In this document: positions 8,270-17,929 of the stretch, piece after piece
How the letters are laid out: each line of letters opens with the position of its first letter
Position numbering within the stretch: the first letter of the stretch is position 1
DNA from: Pseudomonadota bacterium
Lineage (GTDB): Bacteria > Desulfobacterota > Desulfobacteria > Desulfobacterales > Desulfolunaceae
Length of the DNA: 37,754 nt
Direction: 5' to 3'
Assembly: GCA_018818835.1 (NCBI GenBank)
Contig: JAHIRD010000004.1
Location: 1-37,754 of the forward strand
Made by a program: the position numbers and the translations under genes
Notes under the pieces: model-generated
Database searches by the model: none
What the model was told of the DNA's origin: nothing
The model's input: only the letters and a program-made list of their open reading frames with translations

Positions 8270-9877
8270 TCAGTAGGTCACTTGATACGTGAATGACAGC
8301 CACCCTTTGTCACTATAGGGAACACCGAGAACGCGTGAGCCAAACGTGGATCCGGGCAGGGTTTCAATTTTCTGGTCATAACCGGTATAGGCCAGGTCGA
8401 ACTGATGGCGGGCATAGACCTTTGCCGTGAGTCCGATCTTATAGACGGTGAACCCCTCGCTGCCCCCCCCGTTGGTGGGCGCATTGCCCTTGACGTTTCT
8501 TGAAAAAAAAAGGGGCATTCCAAGATCCACGCCCGGATATACCTGAATCCATGTGGGTGTAAAAGACAGGGCCAGACTCATAAATTCCTTGTCAGCGCAA
8601 CCGCGCATCGTGGCGTCCGTATCTCAGGCCGAAAGAAAGCCTTTAGCCCGGTAAAGCTGGGGGTTTATGGTCACTCTGTCGAGCCTTGACCAGGCAAGTT
8701 CCGCCAATAGACTGGCGGAGTCATAGAACAGGTTGGGCCCTAAACTTGCCACCCCATTGAGCAATCCATGCCAGGTATCTCCCCGGGCACCTTCATATCC
8801 GCCAGCGGATCCTGCCGAAGCAGATCCGTCGCTGGTCAGGGGGCTGTCGCTGCGATGGGACAGTTCGGCACCCATGGAAATGCCGCCGATATTCTTGGAC
8901 ACCGTGATGCCCAGAAGCCCAATATCATGGGCATAAACCGCGCGTGTTTGGCCCTCGTCTGCCGCCTGGGCCAGCCACCCCCCTTTGTCGTCGAATCGAC
9001 GAGCGTAGAGGCCGAACATCCCGTCAAACCATGTCGGACGCCATTTTAGGCCTATCCCAAGGTCGCCGGACTCACCTTTAATGGGGGAAAGACGTCTCAC
9101 ATTGGGGCCTTCATTCACGCCATCGGCTCCGAAATAGGTGCCACCCTCAGGAAGACGATTGGGACGCCACTCTAAACCGAGGTGGGTCACCAGGGAAAGC
9201 TCTCGGCTGATTTGGACGAGCAATGACAACTGGGTGACGGGAAGTGCGGTTTCCTTGGCCGATGCACCCGGGTTGGATACTGCCTTCATGCCGTCACTGG
9301 GCGCCTGGGAATAGGAAATCGCGTGAGTGCTGCCGATCAGGGATTCACCCCAGACAAGCGCATGGCGTCCCACTTTAACATTCCAGACCGTAGTGCCCAG
9401 GTCAAAGACGTTAAAGATAAAGGCATCCAGCAGTTCTGCAGAAGGGCCGGCGTAATAGCGCCGGACGTAGTGTGTAAACGCGTTGTTTGTGTAGCTCGTG
9501 GGCACCGCATCTGTTCCCATTGCTTCAGGATTGCTCCGGCCTCGGTTGCCGTATGCGGTGTCATACCAGGCGGTGGCCGAGACGCTCAATCCGCATCGTT
9601 CACGATAAATCAGGTCGAATTCACTCAGCCAATCGAGTCGATTGGCGATGGTGTTGTAACGGTCGAATAGGGCGTCACCTTGGTCAAATGTAGCATTTTC
9701 TGAAATTCGTGGATCGCGGGCCTGCATACGCATTGCGCCATTGTAGCGCAGTGTGTTGTTCCAAGTCAGTTTAAAATCAGGCGAGTCGAGGGGAATTGGG
9801 AACGCCTCGGCCTGATCCATGTAACACCACACGATGCATATGAAAACCCCGGCAATGACTGTTACACGGTTTTTCAT
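8270..9877 (-). pseudogene. DUF1302 outer-membrane protein interrupted by one in-frame TGA
   Basis: The frame starts at 9877 with GGGAGGTTGAACCATG and a signal peptide (cleavage near AEAFP). It runs through a DUF1302-type sequence with RNRLDWLSEFDL, VKVGRHALVWGES and WRPTWFDGMFGLYARR. It stops at TGA (8624-8626) after KGFLSA. The same frame continues without shift through GCADKEFMSLALSFTPTW and PGVDLGMPLFFSRN to a proper end YQVTY at 8270. Joined, it has about 535 codons, near the family's usual length, and ends in an aromatic-rich strand as outer-membrane barrels do. So one base change, for example CGA to TGA, explains the break. Alternatives are a sequencing error, readthrough, or selenocysteine; only a weak 4-bp hairpin with a GGTT loop lies 17 nt after the TGA. 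Confidence 0.82.
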
Positions 9878-10225
9878 GGTTCAACCTCCCGGATAGCCTG
9901 TTTCGCCCGTACCTTGGAAGGGGAATACTTAAGGGAACAGGTACATTAAATAATGGTGGTTCTTGAGGCGTAAATTCATCCGTTTATACTAAATATGGGG
10001 ACGGCATGATCATTGAATCGTAATAATTAAATATGGCTCATTGCGGTGAAAAATATATTTAATATATCATTAATTTTATTATTACTCCAATCAAGAATTT
10101 TCAATTAGTGTCAATTCAGTCTGCTCAATGTGTTCACTATTAAAGAAATTCTCATTATTCTTGATATATTCTGATAATTTATTTACAAATGGTTTGATTT
10201 TTTTAGCATTGGAGGTCATGGAACC
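9878..10225. other. AT-rich divergent intergenic region
   Basis: This 348-bp region separates the DUF1302 operon (leftward) from the hydrolase gene at 10226 (rightward) and should hold both promoters. I see a short AT palindrome (10053-10067, ATATATT-T-AATATAT) and many A/T runs, but no promoter I would place with confidence. No gene of credible length was found. Confidence 0.5.
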
Positions 10226-11023
10226 ATGGGAGTGATTCGATTTAAAGATGAAATGGGAGAGATCCGGGTGGGGCGGTTGAACGGTCCGGATACAGCGGAA
10301 GAATGCCTGGAAAAGAGCATGGGCATGTTTGAAGCCACGGGCAGGGTTCATCGGGTCAGGACCGTTCTTGCCCCGGTTGAGCCCCGGGCCATTTTCTGCA
10401 TCGGCCTCAATTACAGGGCCCACGCCCTTGAAACCGGAGCGCCCATTCCGGAGTACCCCGTGGTTTTTATGAAAAATCCGGCATCGGTCATCGGCCCTGG
10501 CCAGTCCATCGTGCTTCCCCAATCCTGCCGGGATCCTCTCCAGGTGGACTTTGAGGTGGAACTTGCCGTGGTTATCGGGAAAGCGGCTAAAAATGTGACC
10601 GAAGAAAAGGCCCTTTCCCATGTTAAGGGATATATGGTGGCCAACGATGTCTCGGCACGGATCTGGCAGAAAAACGGTGGGGGCGGTCAATGGGTAAGAG
10701 GAAAAAGCTTTGACACCTTCTGTCCCCTGGGACCGGAACTGATCAGTGCCCATGACATTGCCGACCCCAATGGCCTGGAACTGTCCTTGCGACTGAACGG
10801 CGAGCTTATGCAGAAAAGCAATACCTCGGACATGATATTCCCGGTAAAAAAACTGATTGCTTTTCTATCCGAGGATACGACCCTTTTGCCTGATACGGTC
10901 ATTCTCACCGGGACTCCCAGCGGCGTGGGCTATGCCCGATCTCCCCGTGTCTTTCTGAAACCGGGAGATCGGCTTGAACTGAGTATTGAGCATATTGGAA
11001 TTCTTGAAAATTCGGTAATATAG
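10226..11023 (+). CDS. Fumarylacetoacetate hydrolase (FAH) family enzyme
   Basis: The 265-residue length and motifs fit the FAH superfamily, Mg/Mn enzymes that hydrolyse, decarboxylate or hydrate acylpyruvates and related 2-oxo acids. Seen are IFCIGLNYRAHALE (His66), the metal-ligand pattern DFEVELAVVIG (Glu110, Glu112) with Asp141 in VANDVSAR, the GKSFDTFCPLGP segment (Lys160), and VILTGTPSGVG near the C-terminus. The exact substrate cannot be told. GGAGG at 10211-10215 serves the ATG at 10226; a nearer ATG at 10218 is out of frame and soon stops. It converges with the alpha/beta hydrolase gene with no gap at all: its TAG ends at 11023 and the neighbour ends at 11024. Confidence 0.9.
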   Translation: MGVIRFKDEMGEIRVGRLNGPDTAEECLEKSMGMFEATGRVHRVRTVLAPVEPRAIFCIGLNYRAHALETGAPIPEYPVVFMKNPASVIGPGQSIVLPQSCRDPLQVDFEVELAVVIGKAAKNVTEEKALSHVKGYMVANDVSARIWQKNGGGGQWVRGKSFDTFCPLGPELISAHDIADPNGLELSLRLNGELMQKSNTSDMIFPVKKLIAFLSEDTTLLPDTVILTGTPSGVGYARSPRVFLKPGDRLELSIEHIGILENSVI

Positions 11024-11953
11024 TTATAAATTTTTTCTGAACCAATCCCGTGCCGCCATAACCGTGTCCTTTACATGCAGGAAGGGCAGCATGTGTCTTG
11101 CCTTTGGAATTTGAATAAAATCAAATGGATGTTCCATTTTTTCCACAAGGAGACGCATATAGTCGGCACTGATGACCTCATCGTTTTCTCCGGTGATAAT
11201 GGCGGCGTTGAAATCCATTTTTTCATGGACCAGGCGGCTGGTTGCGGAATAGATATCCGACAAGGTATTGATGGAGTACTCCCAGACAATCAGGGGATCA
11301 TAGTCAATGAAATTGGCAAAGGCATTCCCGTCCAAAAGGGCGTTTACATCAATGAATGACCTGAAGTCAATTTTAAAACCCGGCATAAAAAGTCGGGACA
11401 TGTGGAGCATGTTCCACCCTGAAAAGGTTATCAAATCCGGAGGAAATTCCGATAAAAACAAGGTGTGGCAGAGCAGTGCCCGGATGCGGGGATCATTTTC
11501 AGCACAGGCCCTGGCCAGGGGGGAGCCGATGGAACAGCCGAAAAATCCGATGCGTGGATTCAGGGTTTCGACAAGAACATCCACCACCTTTGCCATATCC
11601 GAAACCACCTGATCCACGGTGTAAGCGCCTCTCTCACCTCCGGAATAACCATGACCCCTTAAATCCACACCCACCACATTGAATCCCCAGGAGGAAAGTT
11701 TGGACAAAAATTCGCAGTACATTTCCGAATAGGTTCCGATTCCGGGCAGAAACACAATCACCGGATCGTCCTTGGCACTTTCGTAAAGCTCGCAGTGAAT
11801 GGGGACATCCCCCACCATAAAATTTTTTCGTTTGGAAATGAAGGTATTGAGTTGCAATACATCCATGAGAAGAAAACGTCGTTCTTCCGGGCTTCGTGCA
11901 GAATCAAGTATCTCTTTCGCCTGGGCGATTTTTTTTTCTGAAAGATGGATCAT
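11024..11953 (-). CDS. Alpha/beta hydrolase (monoacylglycerol-lipase-like)
   Basis: The 309-residue protein has the full catalytic set of the alpha/beta hydrolase fold: oxyanion region FLPGIGTYSEMY, the VGVDLRGHGYSGG strand-turn, nucleophile Ser141 in GCSIGS, acid Asp258 in TGENDEV and His287 in ARHMLP. The DLRGHGxSGG pattern is seen in serine hydrolases such as monoacylglycerol lipases; the substrate is not known. There is no signal peptide, so it acts in the cytosol. An AAAGGA ribosome site lies just before the ATG. It follows the DUF3795 gene by 12 bp and is probably in the same transcript. Confidence 0.88.
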   Translation of the reverse strand: MIHLSEKKIAQAKEILDSARSPEERRFLLMDVLQLNTFISKRKNFMVGDVPIHCELYESAKDDPVIVFLPGIGTYSEMYCEFLSKLSSWGFNVVGVDLRGHGYSGGERGAYTVDQVVSDMAKVVDVLVETLNPRIGFFGCSIGSPLARACAENDPRIRALLCHTLFLSEFPPDLITFSGWNMLHMSRLFMPGFKIDFRSFIDVNALLDGNAFANFIDYDPLIVWEYSINTLSDIYSATSRLVHEKMDFNAAIITGENDEVISADYMRLLVEKMEHPFDFIQIPKARHMLPFLHVKDTVMAARDWFRKNL

Positions 11954-11965
11954 AATTCCTTTGTG

Positions 11966-12880
11966 TCAATTGTTTTTGGCTTGAAGAATATATCGGGTGA
12001 CCAGATTGACAAGCCCCCAGATGCTTGCTGCATCCAGGCATTGTTCGATGGATTCGTCAAAAAGAACGTCAACTCCGCCGTCAAATTCCTGATCCTTTTT
12101 CCAGATAAGGTAATACAAGGGTATCCGTGGGAAGGGATGAAAAACATACGCATTATCAGCCATGTTAACGGCCTCGGCTTTGAGGGCGATAGCTGCTTCA
12201 TCAAAATCCGATAAATGGTCTTGGAAACGCTGTAACAGGGGTCCCAGATTCAGCGCATGGGGGCCTTTGAAAAAATGACCTTCTTTGAGATCTTTTGTCC
12301 CCACCAGTTTTTTCCCCTTGGGATAAAGGGCGTCCGCCCGGTTGAAATAAAGCAAGGTGATCAACTCCAGCAAGGGGTCATCCAATGGCTCCCAACGGCC
12401 CAGATTGTTTTTTTTCAGTGTCCTGGCCCCGAAATCGATGAGGATGGTCTGGTTCAGGAAGGGAAAGACGATGCCATTTTCCCGGGGCTCGCATAAGGTG
12501 AAATTGCATAGGGTGTGAATGTCCTTAAGGATTAGAGCATCCCAGTAAGTTTCGGGAATAACGATATCCGTATCCTGGGGGGTTAGGGCCGGGGGATTTT
12601 GGGACAAACGTCGTTTTTGCATATCAAGAAAGCCTGAACTGAAAGGATAGGGCCCCATCTTGAAATTTTCGCAGGGGAAAAGGGCACAGTCTTTCATGCA
12701 ATGGTCGATGTCGTTCAAATGGGCGCATTCCAGAATGGGACAGCCTGCCCCGAAAAGGTTTTTCTGGGCCGCCAGTTTCGACACAGCTTGGCTGCTTCGC
12801 CCTGGCCCACAGGTCGAACAGGTTCCGATTATATTTAATTTGCAGACATCACAATTGATTCCGCATGCGCCCGTGGCCAT
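11966..12880 (-). CDS. Cysteine-rich DUF3795 + DUF3786 protein
   Basis: The first 75 residues hold ten cysteines (6, 10, 13, 21, 24, 47, 52, 61, 65, 70) in a DUF3795-like pattern (CGINCDVC ... GTCSTCG ... HCMKDCALFPC), likely binding metal or an iron-sulfur cluster. The rest (about 105-304) resembles DUF3786, seen in anaerobes, with the closing pattern DVLFDESIEQCLDAASIWGL. No function is established for either part. The ribosome site is AAGGAGAACAAATCATG. It leads the two-gene unit with the alpha/beta hydrolase. Family assignment rests on recalled motif patterns. Confidence 0.8.
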   Translation of the reverse strand: MATGACGINCDVCKLNIIGTCSTCGPGRSSQAVSKLAAQKNLFGAGCPILECAHLNDIDHCMKDCALFPCENFKMGPYPFSSGFLDMQKRRLSQNPPALTPQDTDIVIPETYWDALILKDIHTLCNFTLCEPRENGIVFPFLNQTILIDFGARTLKKNNLGRWEPLDDPLLELITLLYFNRADALYPKGKKLVGTKDLKEGHFFKGPHALNLGPLLQRFQDHLSDFDEAAIALKAEAVNMADNAYVFHPFPRIPLYYLIWKKDQEFDGGVDVLFDESIEQCLDAASIWGLVNLVTRYILQAKNN

Positions 12881-13128
12881 GATTTGTTCTCCTTGGGGAA
12901 GGACTTTTAAAAACCGAACTCCCCAAAAAAATGGGGTGTTGGATAGTTAATGAAACTCCCCTTGACTTAAAATATCTGATGGCAGGCTTCATCAGAATAA
13001 TTTTTGATTTTATCAGAACACCAAGGATATGCAACAGATAAGTTTTTTCGTACCAAGGCCTGGCTTCGATAGCTTTGCACGATGAGGCCCAGGGTATCAT
13101 AGGTCCTAATTATTAACATCAATGGTTG

Positions 13129-14430
13129 TTAACGCATCAAGCTCGGCAGAAACAGGGCCAGATCAGGCCAGATCACCAGAATAATGGTGGCCACAACAAG
13201 GGCGGCCAGAAGGGGGATCACGCCGGTGAAGATTACGCCCAGGGGCACATCCGGAACAACGCTTTGGACCACATAAACATTGATACCCACAGGTGGCGTG
13301 ATGACGCCGATCTGGGTGACCAGGACGATAAGGACCCCGAACCACATGGGATCGAAACCCATGGCCAGGACCACGGGATAGAAAATTGGCACGGTGAGCA
13401 TGATCAGGGCCAGGGCATCGATGAAGCAACCACCCACCATGTAAACAAGAATGATCAGTCCGATGACCGCATAGGCAGGCAGATTGACGGTACTGACCCA
13501 CTGGGCAATGTCAAAGGGAATCCGTGTGATGGCCAGAAAATGGCCGAACACAGTGGCGCCGGCCACAATGACCAGGATCATGCAGGAGATCCGTGTGGTT
13601 TCCAGAAGGGCCTGGGAAAAGCCATCCCAGGAAATATTCCGTTTGACCAGGGCGATGATCAGAGTGCCTAAAGCGCCCACGCCACCCGCTTCCGTGGGGG
13701 TGAACAGGCCTATAAAAAGACCGCCCATGACCAGGATGAACAACAGCAGGGTTTCGATCAGGCCGGTAAAGGACCGTATTTTTTCTTTGAAACCGGTCCG
13801 GGGGCCTCGTGGGGCCACGTCGGGCCGGATGATGGCCCAGGCCATGACCACCAACATAAACAGGAGGGTCAACAGGATGCCTGGAAGAATGCCTGCCATG
13901 AACAGTTTCCCAATGGACTGTTCGGTCATGATGCCGTAAATGATGAACACCACGCTGGGAGGAATCAGGATCCCCAGACTCCCTCCGGCAGCCACCACTC
14001 CGGTGGCCATGCTGTCTTTGTAGCCGTATTTTTTCATTTCAGGAAGGGTCACCGAGGCCATGGTGGCGGCTGTGGCGTTGGTGGACCCGCAGATGGCGGA
14101 AAACCCGGCGCAGGCTCCGATGGTGGCGATGGCCATGCCACCAGGCCAATGGCCGATCAGCTTGTATGCCACGCGAAAAAGCCGGGTGCTGATTCCGGCA
14201 TGAAAGGCAATCTGACCCATGAGGATGAACAGGGGAATGACCGTGAGGTTGTATGAACCAAACACATCAAAGATATCTTTAACCATGACGCTCATGGCCG
14301 CATCTACATTTCTCAGATAGGCAAATCCCACCCCACCGACCAGAGCCATGACAAAGCCCACAGGAATACGGGAGAAAATTAGAACAAACAGGGCGATGAT
14401 CCCGATGATGCCCACAAGGGTTACAGACAT
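13129..14430 (-). CDS. dctM: TRAP transporter large membrane subunit, DctM type
   Basis: This is the 12-helix-type permease that moves an organic acid with sodium in a TRAP system. It has 433 residues, strongly hydrophobic throughout, with family segments GACAGFSAICGSTNATAAT, GGSLGILIPPS and LFTPTEAGGVGALG, and a C-terminal VITPPVGINVYV. I chose the start at 14430 (MSVTLVGIIGIIALFV): it has a good ribosome site (CAGGAGTTTTTCATG), whereas the longer frame from 14538 overlaps the DctQ gene and adds a non-membrane leader. It sits 16 bp after dctQ. Confidence 0.93.
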   Translation of the reverse strand: MSVTLVGIIGIIALFVLIFSRIPVGFVMALVGGVGFAYLRNVDAAMSVMVKDIFDVFGSYNLTVIPLFILMGQIAFHAGISTRLFRVAYKLIGHWPGGMAIATIGACAGFSAICGSTNATAATMASVTLPEMKKYGYKDSMATGVVAAGGSLGILIPPSVVFIIYGIMTEQSIGKLFMAGILPGILLTLLFMLVVMAWAIIRPDVAPRGPRTGFKEKIRSFTGLIETLLLFILVMGGLFIGLFTPTEAGGVGALGTLIIALVKRNISWDGFSQALLETTRISCMILVIVAGATVFGHFLAITRIPFDIAQWVSTVNLPAYAVIGLIILVYMVGGCFIDALALIMLTVPIFYPVVLAMGFDPMWFGVLIVLVTQIGVITPPVGINVYVVQSVVPDVPLGVIFTGVIPLLAALVVATIILVIWPDLALFLPSLMR

Positions 14431-14446
14431 GAAAAACTCCTGAACA

Positions 14447-14947
14447 TCACAGCTCTTCCTTTTCGGATGGTTCAAAGGAAAGGATGAAACGTAAGGTGGA
14501 AATGATAAAAAGCATGGCGAAACAAGCTGAGATTCCAATAATAAACGGATGGATAGGCATCTGGAGAGTCATGGATACTTCATGGTTCCGGTGTGAGGCC
14601 AGGGCAAACACCAGGGAATACCAGGAGATCAGGCCGAACAGTGCGGACAGAACCAGGGCGTTGATCCGGTCCACCTGCTTTTGCGCATCAGGCGAAACAC
14701 GTTGGACAAGAAAACCCACGGCAATATGACCCCGTTCAAGGCTTGTTTTGGCAAGGGCAAAGGACACGGCCAGCGCCCCGAGAAAACCCACCATTTCATA
14801 GGTTCCGGGTATGGGATACCTGAAAAGCCTCAGCACCACATCGGCGCAGGTCAGTCCCATCATGGCCAGAACACAGACGCCGGATATATAATTCATGGCC
14901 TGGGCCAGAATCCGGACCAGGCGATATAGGCTCGTAAACACGTTCAT
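14447..14947 (-). CDS. dctQ: TRAP transporter small membrane subunit, DctQ type
   Basis: A 166-residue four-helix membrane protein with the DctQ pattern: first helix around ISGVCVLAMMGLTCADVVLR, then YPIPGTYEMVGFLGAL, the LERGHIAVGFL motif after helix 2, and two C-terminal helices. It couples the binding protein to the DctM permease. Its ATG follows directly after the dctP stop codon, which supports coupled translation. Confidence 0.9.
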   Translation of the reverse strand: MNVFTSLYRLVRILAQAMNYISGVCVLAMMGLTCADVVLRLFRYPIPGTYEMVGFLGALAVSFALAKTSLERGHIAVGFLVQRVSPDAQKQVDRINALVLSALFGLISWYSLVFALASHRNHEVSMTLQMPIHPFIIGISACFAMLFIISTLRFILSFEPSEKEEL

Positions 14948-15964
14948 TTAGTGTGCATTGATCAAAGAGGTTAAGGTGTCCACACAGGCTTTGCCATCAA
15001 TGCCTTTTTCACCAACGGTTTTCACATAGTCGGCAATCACGGGTTCCACGGCTTTTTTCCAGGCGGTTTCCTGATCGGCGGAAAGTGAGATCAACCCATT
15101 GCCCAAACTCTTACTGTATTCCAGGCCCAGCTTGTCTCCCTCGTCCCATTCCTTGCCATGGACATCGATCCATTCCTTGCTCATCTGATCCATAATGGTC
15201 CGGATGTCCTGGGGAAGGGCGTTCCACTTGTCCTTGTTCATGACCACGAACATGGTGGTGGTGTATCCCACCACATTGCAGTCCGTGGTGGATTTGATTA
15301 CTTCGCCCTGGCGCCATCCCTTGAGCACTTCCACCGGGCCGATGGTGCCTTCGACCACACCTTTTTGAAGGGCTTCATAGGTGGAACCCTGATCCATGGC
15401 AACAGGCACGCCGCCCAGAGCTTCAACCACCTTGGCGCTGAGGCCGGTGGAACGGATTTTCATTCGGGACAGGTCTGAAAGGGTGCTGACCGGTTTTTTC
15501 GTATGCAGGAGGCCGGGACCATGGGCATGGAGGTAAAGCACCTTTACATCGGATAGCTCCTTGGGCTTGAGTTTGTCGTAATACGCATTGACTACGCGAG
15601 TGGCCGTGAGGCCGTTGGGATAACCCAAGGGAAGGTCCGCCGCTTCCATGACGGGAAAACGACCTCGTGTATAGGCAAAACAGCTCATGCCGATATCCGA
15701 GATGCCCGTGACCACGCCGTCGTAGCAGTTGTTGGCTTTGGTCAGTGTTCCCCCGGGATAGACATTGATCAGCACCCGTCCCTGGGTTCGTTTTTCCACT
15801 TCTTTGGCCCAGGCTTCACCGGCCTTGCATTGGCCATGGGATGGGGGGAAGAAGATGCTGTACGACAGCGTAATGGGTTTTGAATCGGCAAAGGCTGGAA
15901 TTGAAAGTAAAACAAACAAAACAAGGACAGACATCAAACGTGAGAACAGGTTGGGCTTTTTCAT
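14948..15964 (-). CDS. dctP: TRAP transporter periplasmic solute-binding protein, DctP family
   Basis: A signal peptide ([20 protein letters not shown]) leads a 338-residue DctP-family protein. Visible features are [25 protein letters not shown], the VYPGGTLT motif, [17 protein letters not shown] with the conserved arginine (KIRSTG) that usually holds the ligand carboxylate, and [19 protein letters not shown]. The ligand is probably a carboxylic acid, but the compound is not readable from sequence. The ribosome site is TTGGAGACTGAGCATG. It is the first gene of the operon; a hairpin at 16007-16030 lies just upstream. Confidence 0.92.
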   Translation of the reverse strand: MKKPNLFSRLMSVLVLFVLLSIPAFADSKPITLSYSIFFPPSHGQCKAGEAWAKEVEKRTQGRVLINVYPGGTLTKANNCYDGVVTGISDIGMSCFAYTRGRFPVMEAADLPLGYPNGLTATRVVNAYYDKLKPKELSDVKVLYLHAHGPGLLHTKKPVSTLSDLSRMKIRSTGLSAKVVEALGGVPVAMDQGSTYEALQKGVVEGTIGPVEVLKGWRQGEVIKSTTDCNVVGYTTTMFVVMNKDKWNALPQDIRTIMDQMSKEWIDVHGKEWDEGDKLGLEYSKSLGNGLISLSADQETAWKKAVEPVIADYVKTVGEKGIDGKACVDTLTSLINAH

Positions 15965-16006
15965 GCTCAGTCTCCAATGTTAAAAGTATTCCAAACTATC
16001 AGAATA

Positions 16007-16030
16007 ATGGGGCGTCTTCCCATGCCCCAT
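16007..16030 (-). terminator. Candidate terminator or leader hairpin upstream of dctP
   Basis: A 7-bp stem (ATGGGGC and GCCCCAT) with a 10-nt loop lies between the 72-aa gene and dctP. Read on the minus strand it is followed by TATTCTGATAG, a weak tail. It may end the transcript of the 72-aa gene or sit in the dctP leader. Confidence 0.35.
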
Positions 16031-16135
16031 CCCGGCTTTAAAAAATGTCGTGGATGGGTCCGTGTAAGCTGACATAAAAGCGTTATTTTTTCTCTTCTGT
16101 CAAGTGTTTTATTTTACGTATTCCCTTAAAAGGAT

Positions 16136-16354
16136 TCAATATTCTTGTGAAATTTCACCGATGGCGATGAGGATATTGTCAAAACAGGTCCGGCAGACAG
16201 AAATGCCGATTTCAGTGGGGATATCCAGGATATCGATGCAGGTGTCAGGCCCCAGCTCGGCTGGTTTTTTGTAACAGATGAGGCAGATCCCTTCCATGGG
16301 AGCGAGAAGGCGTTTGACCTGGTCAATGGCATTGTCCAGAATAATTTTATTCAT
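16136..16354 (-). CDS. Small protein with two CxxC pairs, possible zinc binder
   Basis: A 72-residue frame with CLICYKKP (C24, C27) and VCRTC (C54, C57), the spacing of a small zinc-binding or rubredoxin-like knuckle. An AGGAAA ribosome site precedes the ATG by a suitable gap. No signal peptide or membrane segment is present. I do not recognise a family. An overlapping frame at 16126-16332 lacks such features and is taken as a shadow. It is separated by about 170 bp from dctP and by about 290 bp from the divergent binding-protein gene. Confidence 0.55.
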   Translation of the reverse strand: MNKIILDNAIDQVKRLLAPMEGICLICYKKPAELGPDTCIDILDIPTEIGISVCRTCFDNILIAIGEISQEY

Positions 16355-16646
16355 TAGCGTTTCCTATTCGTATGGGTGAAAATAAATTGACCGGTGCCAT
16401 TATAAGTCATCCCATACAGAGGTTTCAAACATTAAGATTATTTTAGGGGTATAGGATTCAATTAAGGCGTTTGCAATTCACTGAATTATACGTTAATATC
16501 TAAAAATTAATGTCGATTTAACTCGTGTTCATTGATCATTCTTAGCTTTTGCACATTTCTATAGCCTTTACCTGATAAAAATTCGCATCACGTGAAAAAC
16601 CTGAATTCGATCATACGATAAACACATCTGTGTGGGGACGTGAATC

Positions 16647-17903
16647 ATGATAGTGAGGATGTCTATGTTCCGTTTTTGTTTTATTCTCTGGGCAGGGCTG
16701 GCTGTTATGGCCTGCACCGATGCCAAGCCCGTGTTCCAGTGCACGGACAGCATCGGCTGTGTGGATATCGCTCCTGGCAAGCCCATAAAAATCGGGGTGT
16801 TACAATCTTTGTCCGGCAAGGTCGCCCCTTTGGGCCATGAGCAGATCAGGGGGCTTGAACTGGCCATGGAGACCATCGGGGGGCAGATCGCCGGTCACAC
16901 CATTGTACTTAAGGTCGAAGACACGGGGTGCACCACGGAAGGGGGAGCCAATTCGGTGTTGAAGATCATCGCCGATCCCCAGATGGTGGCGATATTCGGG
17001 ACCACCTGCTCAGGGGCGGCCCAGACCGCGTCCCATGCCATGTCCCATGCCGGTTTGACCATGATCTCCGGAAACAACAGTGCGCCTTTTCTCACATCAG
17101 TGAACAATGAACGTGCCCCATACTGGCAAGAGGGCTATTTCAGGGTCTCAAAAAATGAGGAACATGCGGGAAAGGCAGCGGCCATCTATGCCTTTGATAG
17201 CCTTAAGGTCACCAAGGTGGCCACCATCAATGACGGCGATATCTATACCCGGGGATTGACCGAGGGCTTTGTCCGGGAATTTGAAAAGCTTGGAGGGCAG
17301 ATCGTACTGGACACCGCCATTGCAAAAGGGGAGGAGCAGATGGGGCCTGTGCTCACAGCCGTTTTAAATGTGGGGGCTCAATTGCTTTTTTCCCCCTTGT
17401 TTCAACCCGAAGGAAACCATCTCGTTGTCCAGGCGAGAAACATTCCCGGTCTTGATCGATTGATCCTGATGAGTGATGGGGCTCTAATTGAAAGTTCATT
17501 TATCAATGAGGTTCAGGACAAAGGCACAGGGATGTATTTTGTGGGGCCGTCCCAACCTGAGGGCGCCGCAGCCAGTGCCCTTGTCACGGCTTATCAGACC
17601 CGGTATCAGGAAAAATCTTCCGCCAGTTATTTTCTTTTTGGGTTTGATGCGGCAAATCTTTTGTTCAAAGCCATTGCAGATGTTGCGGTAAATGAAAACG
17701 ACGGCAGTCTTCATGTGGGCCGAAAGGCATTGAGGGATGCCATGTACAGGATGAAAAACATCCAAGGGGTTACCGGCAGTTTGAGTTGCAATGAATTCGG
17801 GGATTGCTCCGTTCCGGATTTTGTGATTTTAAGACTGGATGATCCCCAGGCTGGAGTCGAAGGGCTGCAATCCAATGTCATGGCCCGCTATACCTTTGAA
17901 TAA
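16647..17903 (+). CDS. Lipoprotein periplasmic binding protein, branched-chain amino-acid (Leu/Ile/Val) type
   Basis: This protein has 418 residues. The N-terminus is a lipoprotein signal with lipobox AVMAC (Cys23). The mature part is a type I periplasmic binding fold: PIKIGVLQSLSGKVAPLGHE, a GLELAMETIGG helix, VEDTGCTTEGGANSV, a FGTTCSGAAQTASHAM loop and the C-terminal GFDAANLLFKAIADVA region. Such proteins bind amino acids, amides or similar small ligands. No ABC permease or ATPase genes accompany it. Instead a hybrid kinase starts 26 bp downstream, so it likely acts as a ligand-sensing partner of that kinase. Starts at 16662 or 16668 are also possible; the first ATG at 16647 has GGGGACGTGAATC before it. 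Confidence 0.88.
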   Translation: MIVRMSMFRFCFILWAGLAVMACTDAKPVFQCTDSIGCVDIAPGKPIKIGVLQSLSGKVAPLGHEQIRGLELAMETIGGQIAGHTIVLKVEDTGCTTEGGANSVLKIIADPQMVAIFGTTCSGAAQTASHAMSHAGLTMISGNNSAPFLTSVNNERAPYWQEGYFRVSKNEEHAGKAAAIYAFDSLKVTKVATINDGDIYTRGLTEGFVREFEKLGGQIVLDTAIAKGEEQMGPVLTAVLNVGAQLLFSPLFQPEGNHLVVQARNIPGLDRLILMSDGALIESSFINEVQDKGTGMYFVGPSQPEGAAASALVTAYQTRYQEKSSASYFLFGFDAANLLFKAIADVAVNENDGSLHVGRKALRDAMYRMKNIQGVTGSLSCNEFGDCSVPDFVILRLDDPQAGVEGLQSNVMARYTFE

Positions 17904-17929
17904 CGTGCCCGATACGAGGACCATGCGGT

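Noticed and set aside
8595-8626. Selenocysteine insertion at the DUF1302 TGA as the main explanation
   Set aside because: The hairpin has only a 4-bp stem and DUF1302 is not a known selenoprotein family; kept only as an alternative to a nonsense change.
14431-14538. Longer N-terminus for the DctM subunit
   Set aside because: It overlaps the dctQ coding region, adds a non-family leader and lacks a ribosome site; the ATG at 14430 has a good one.
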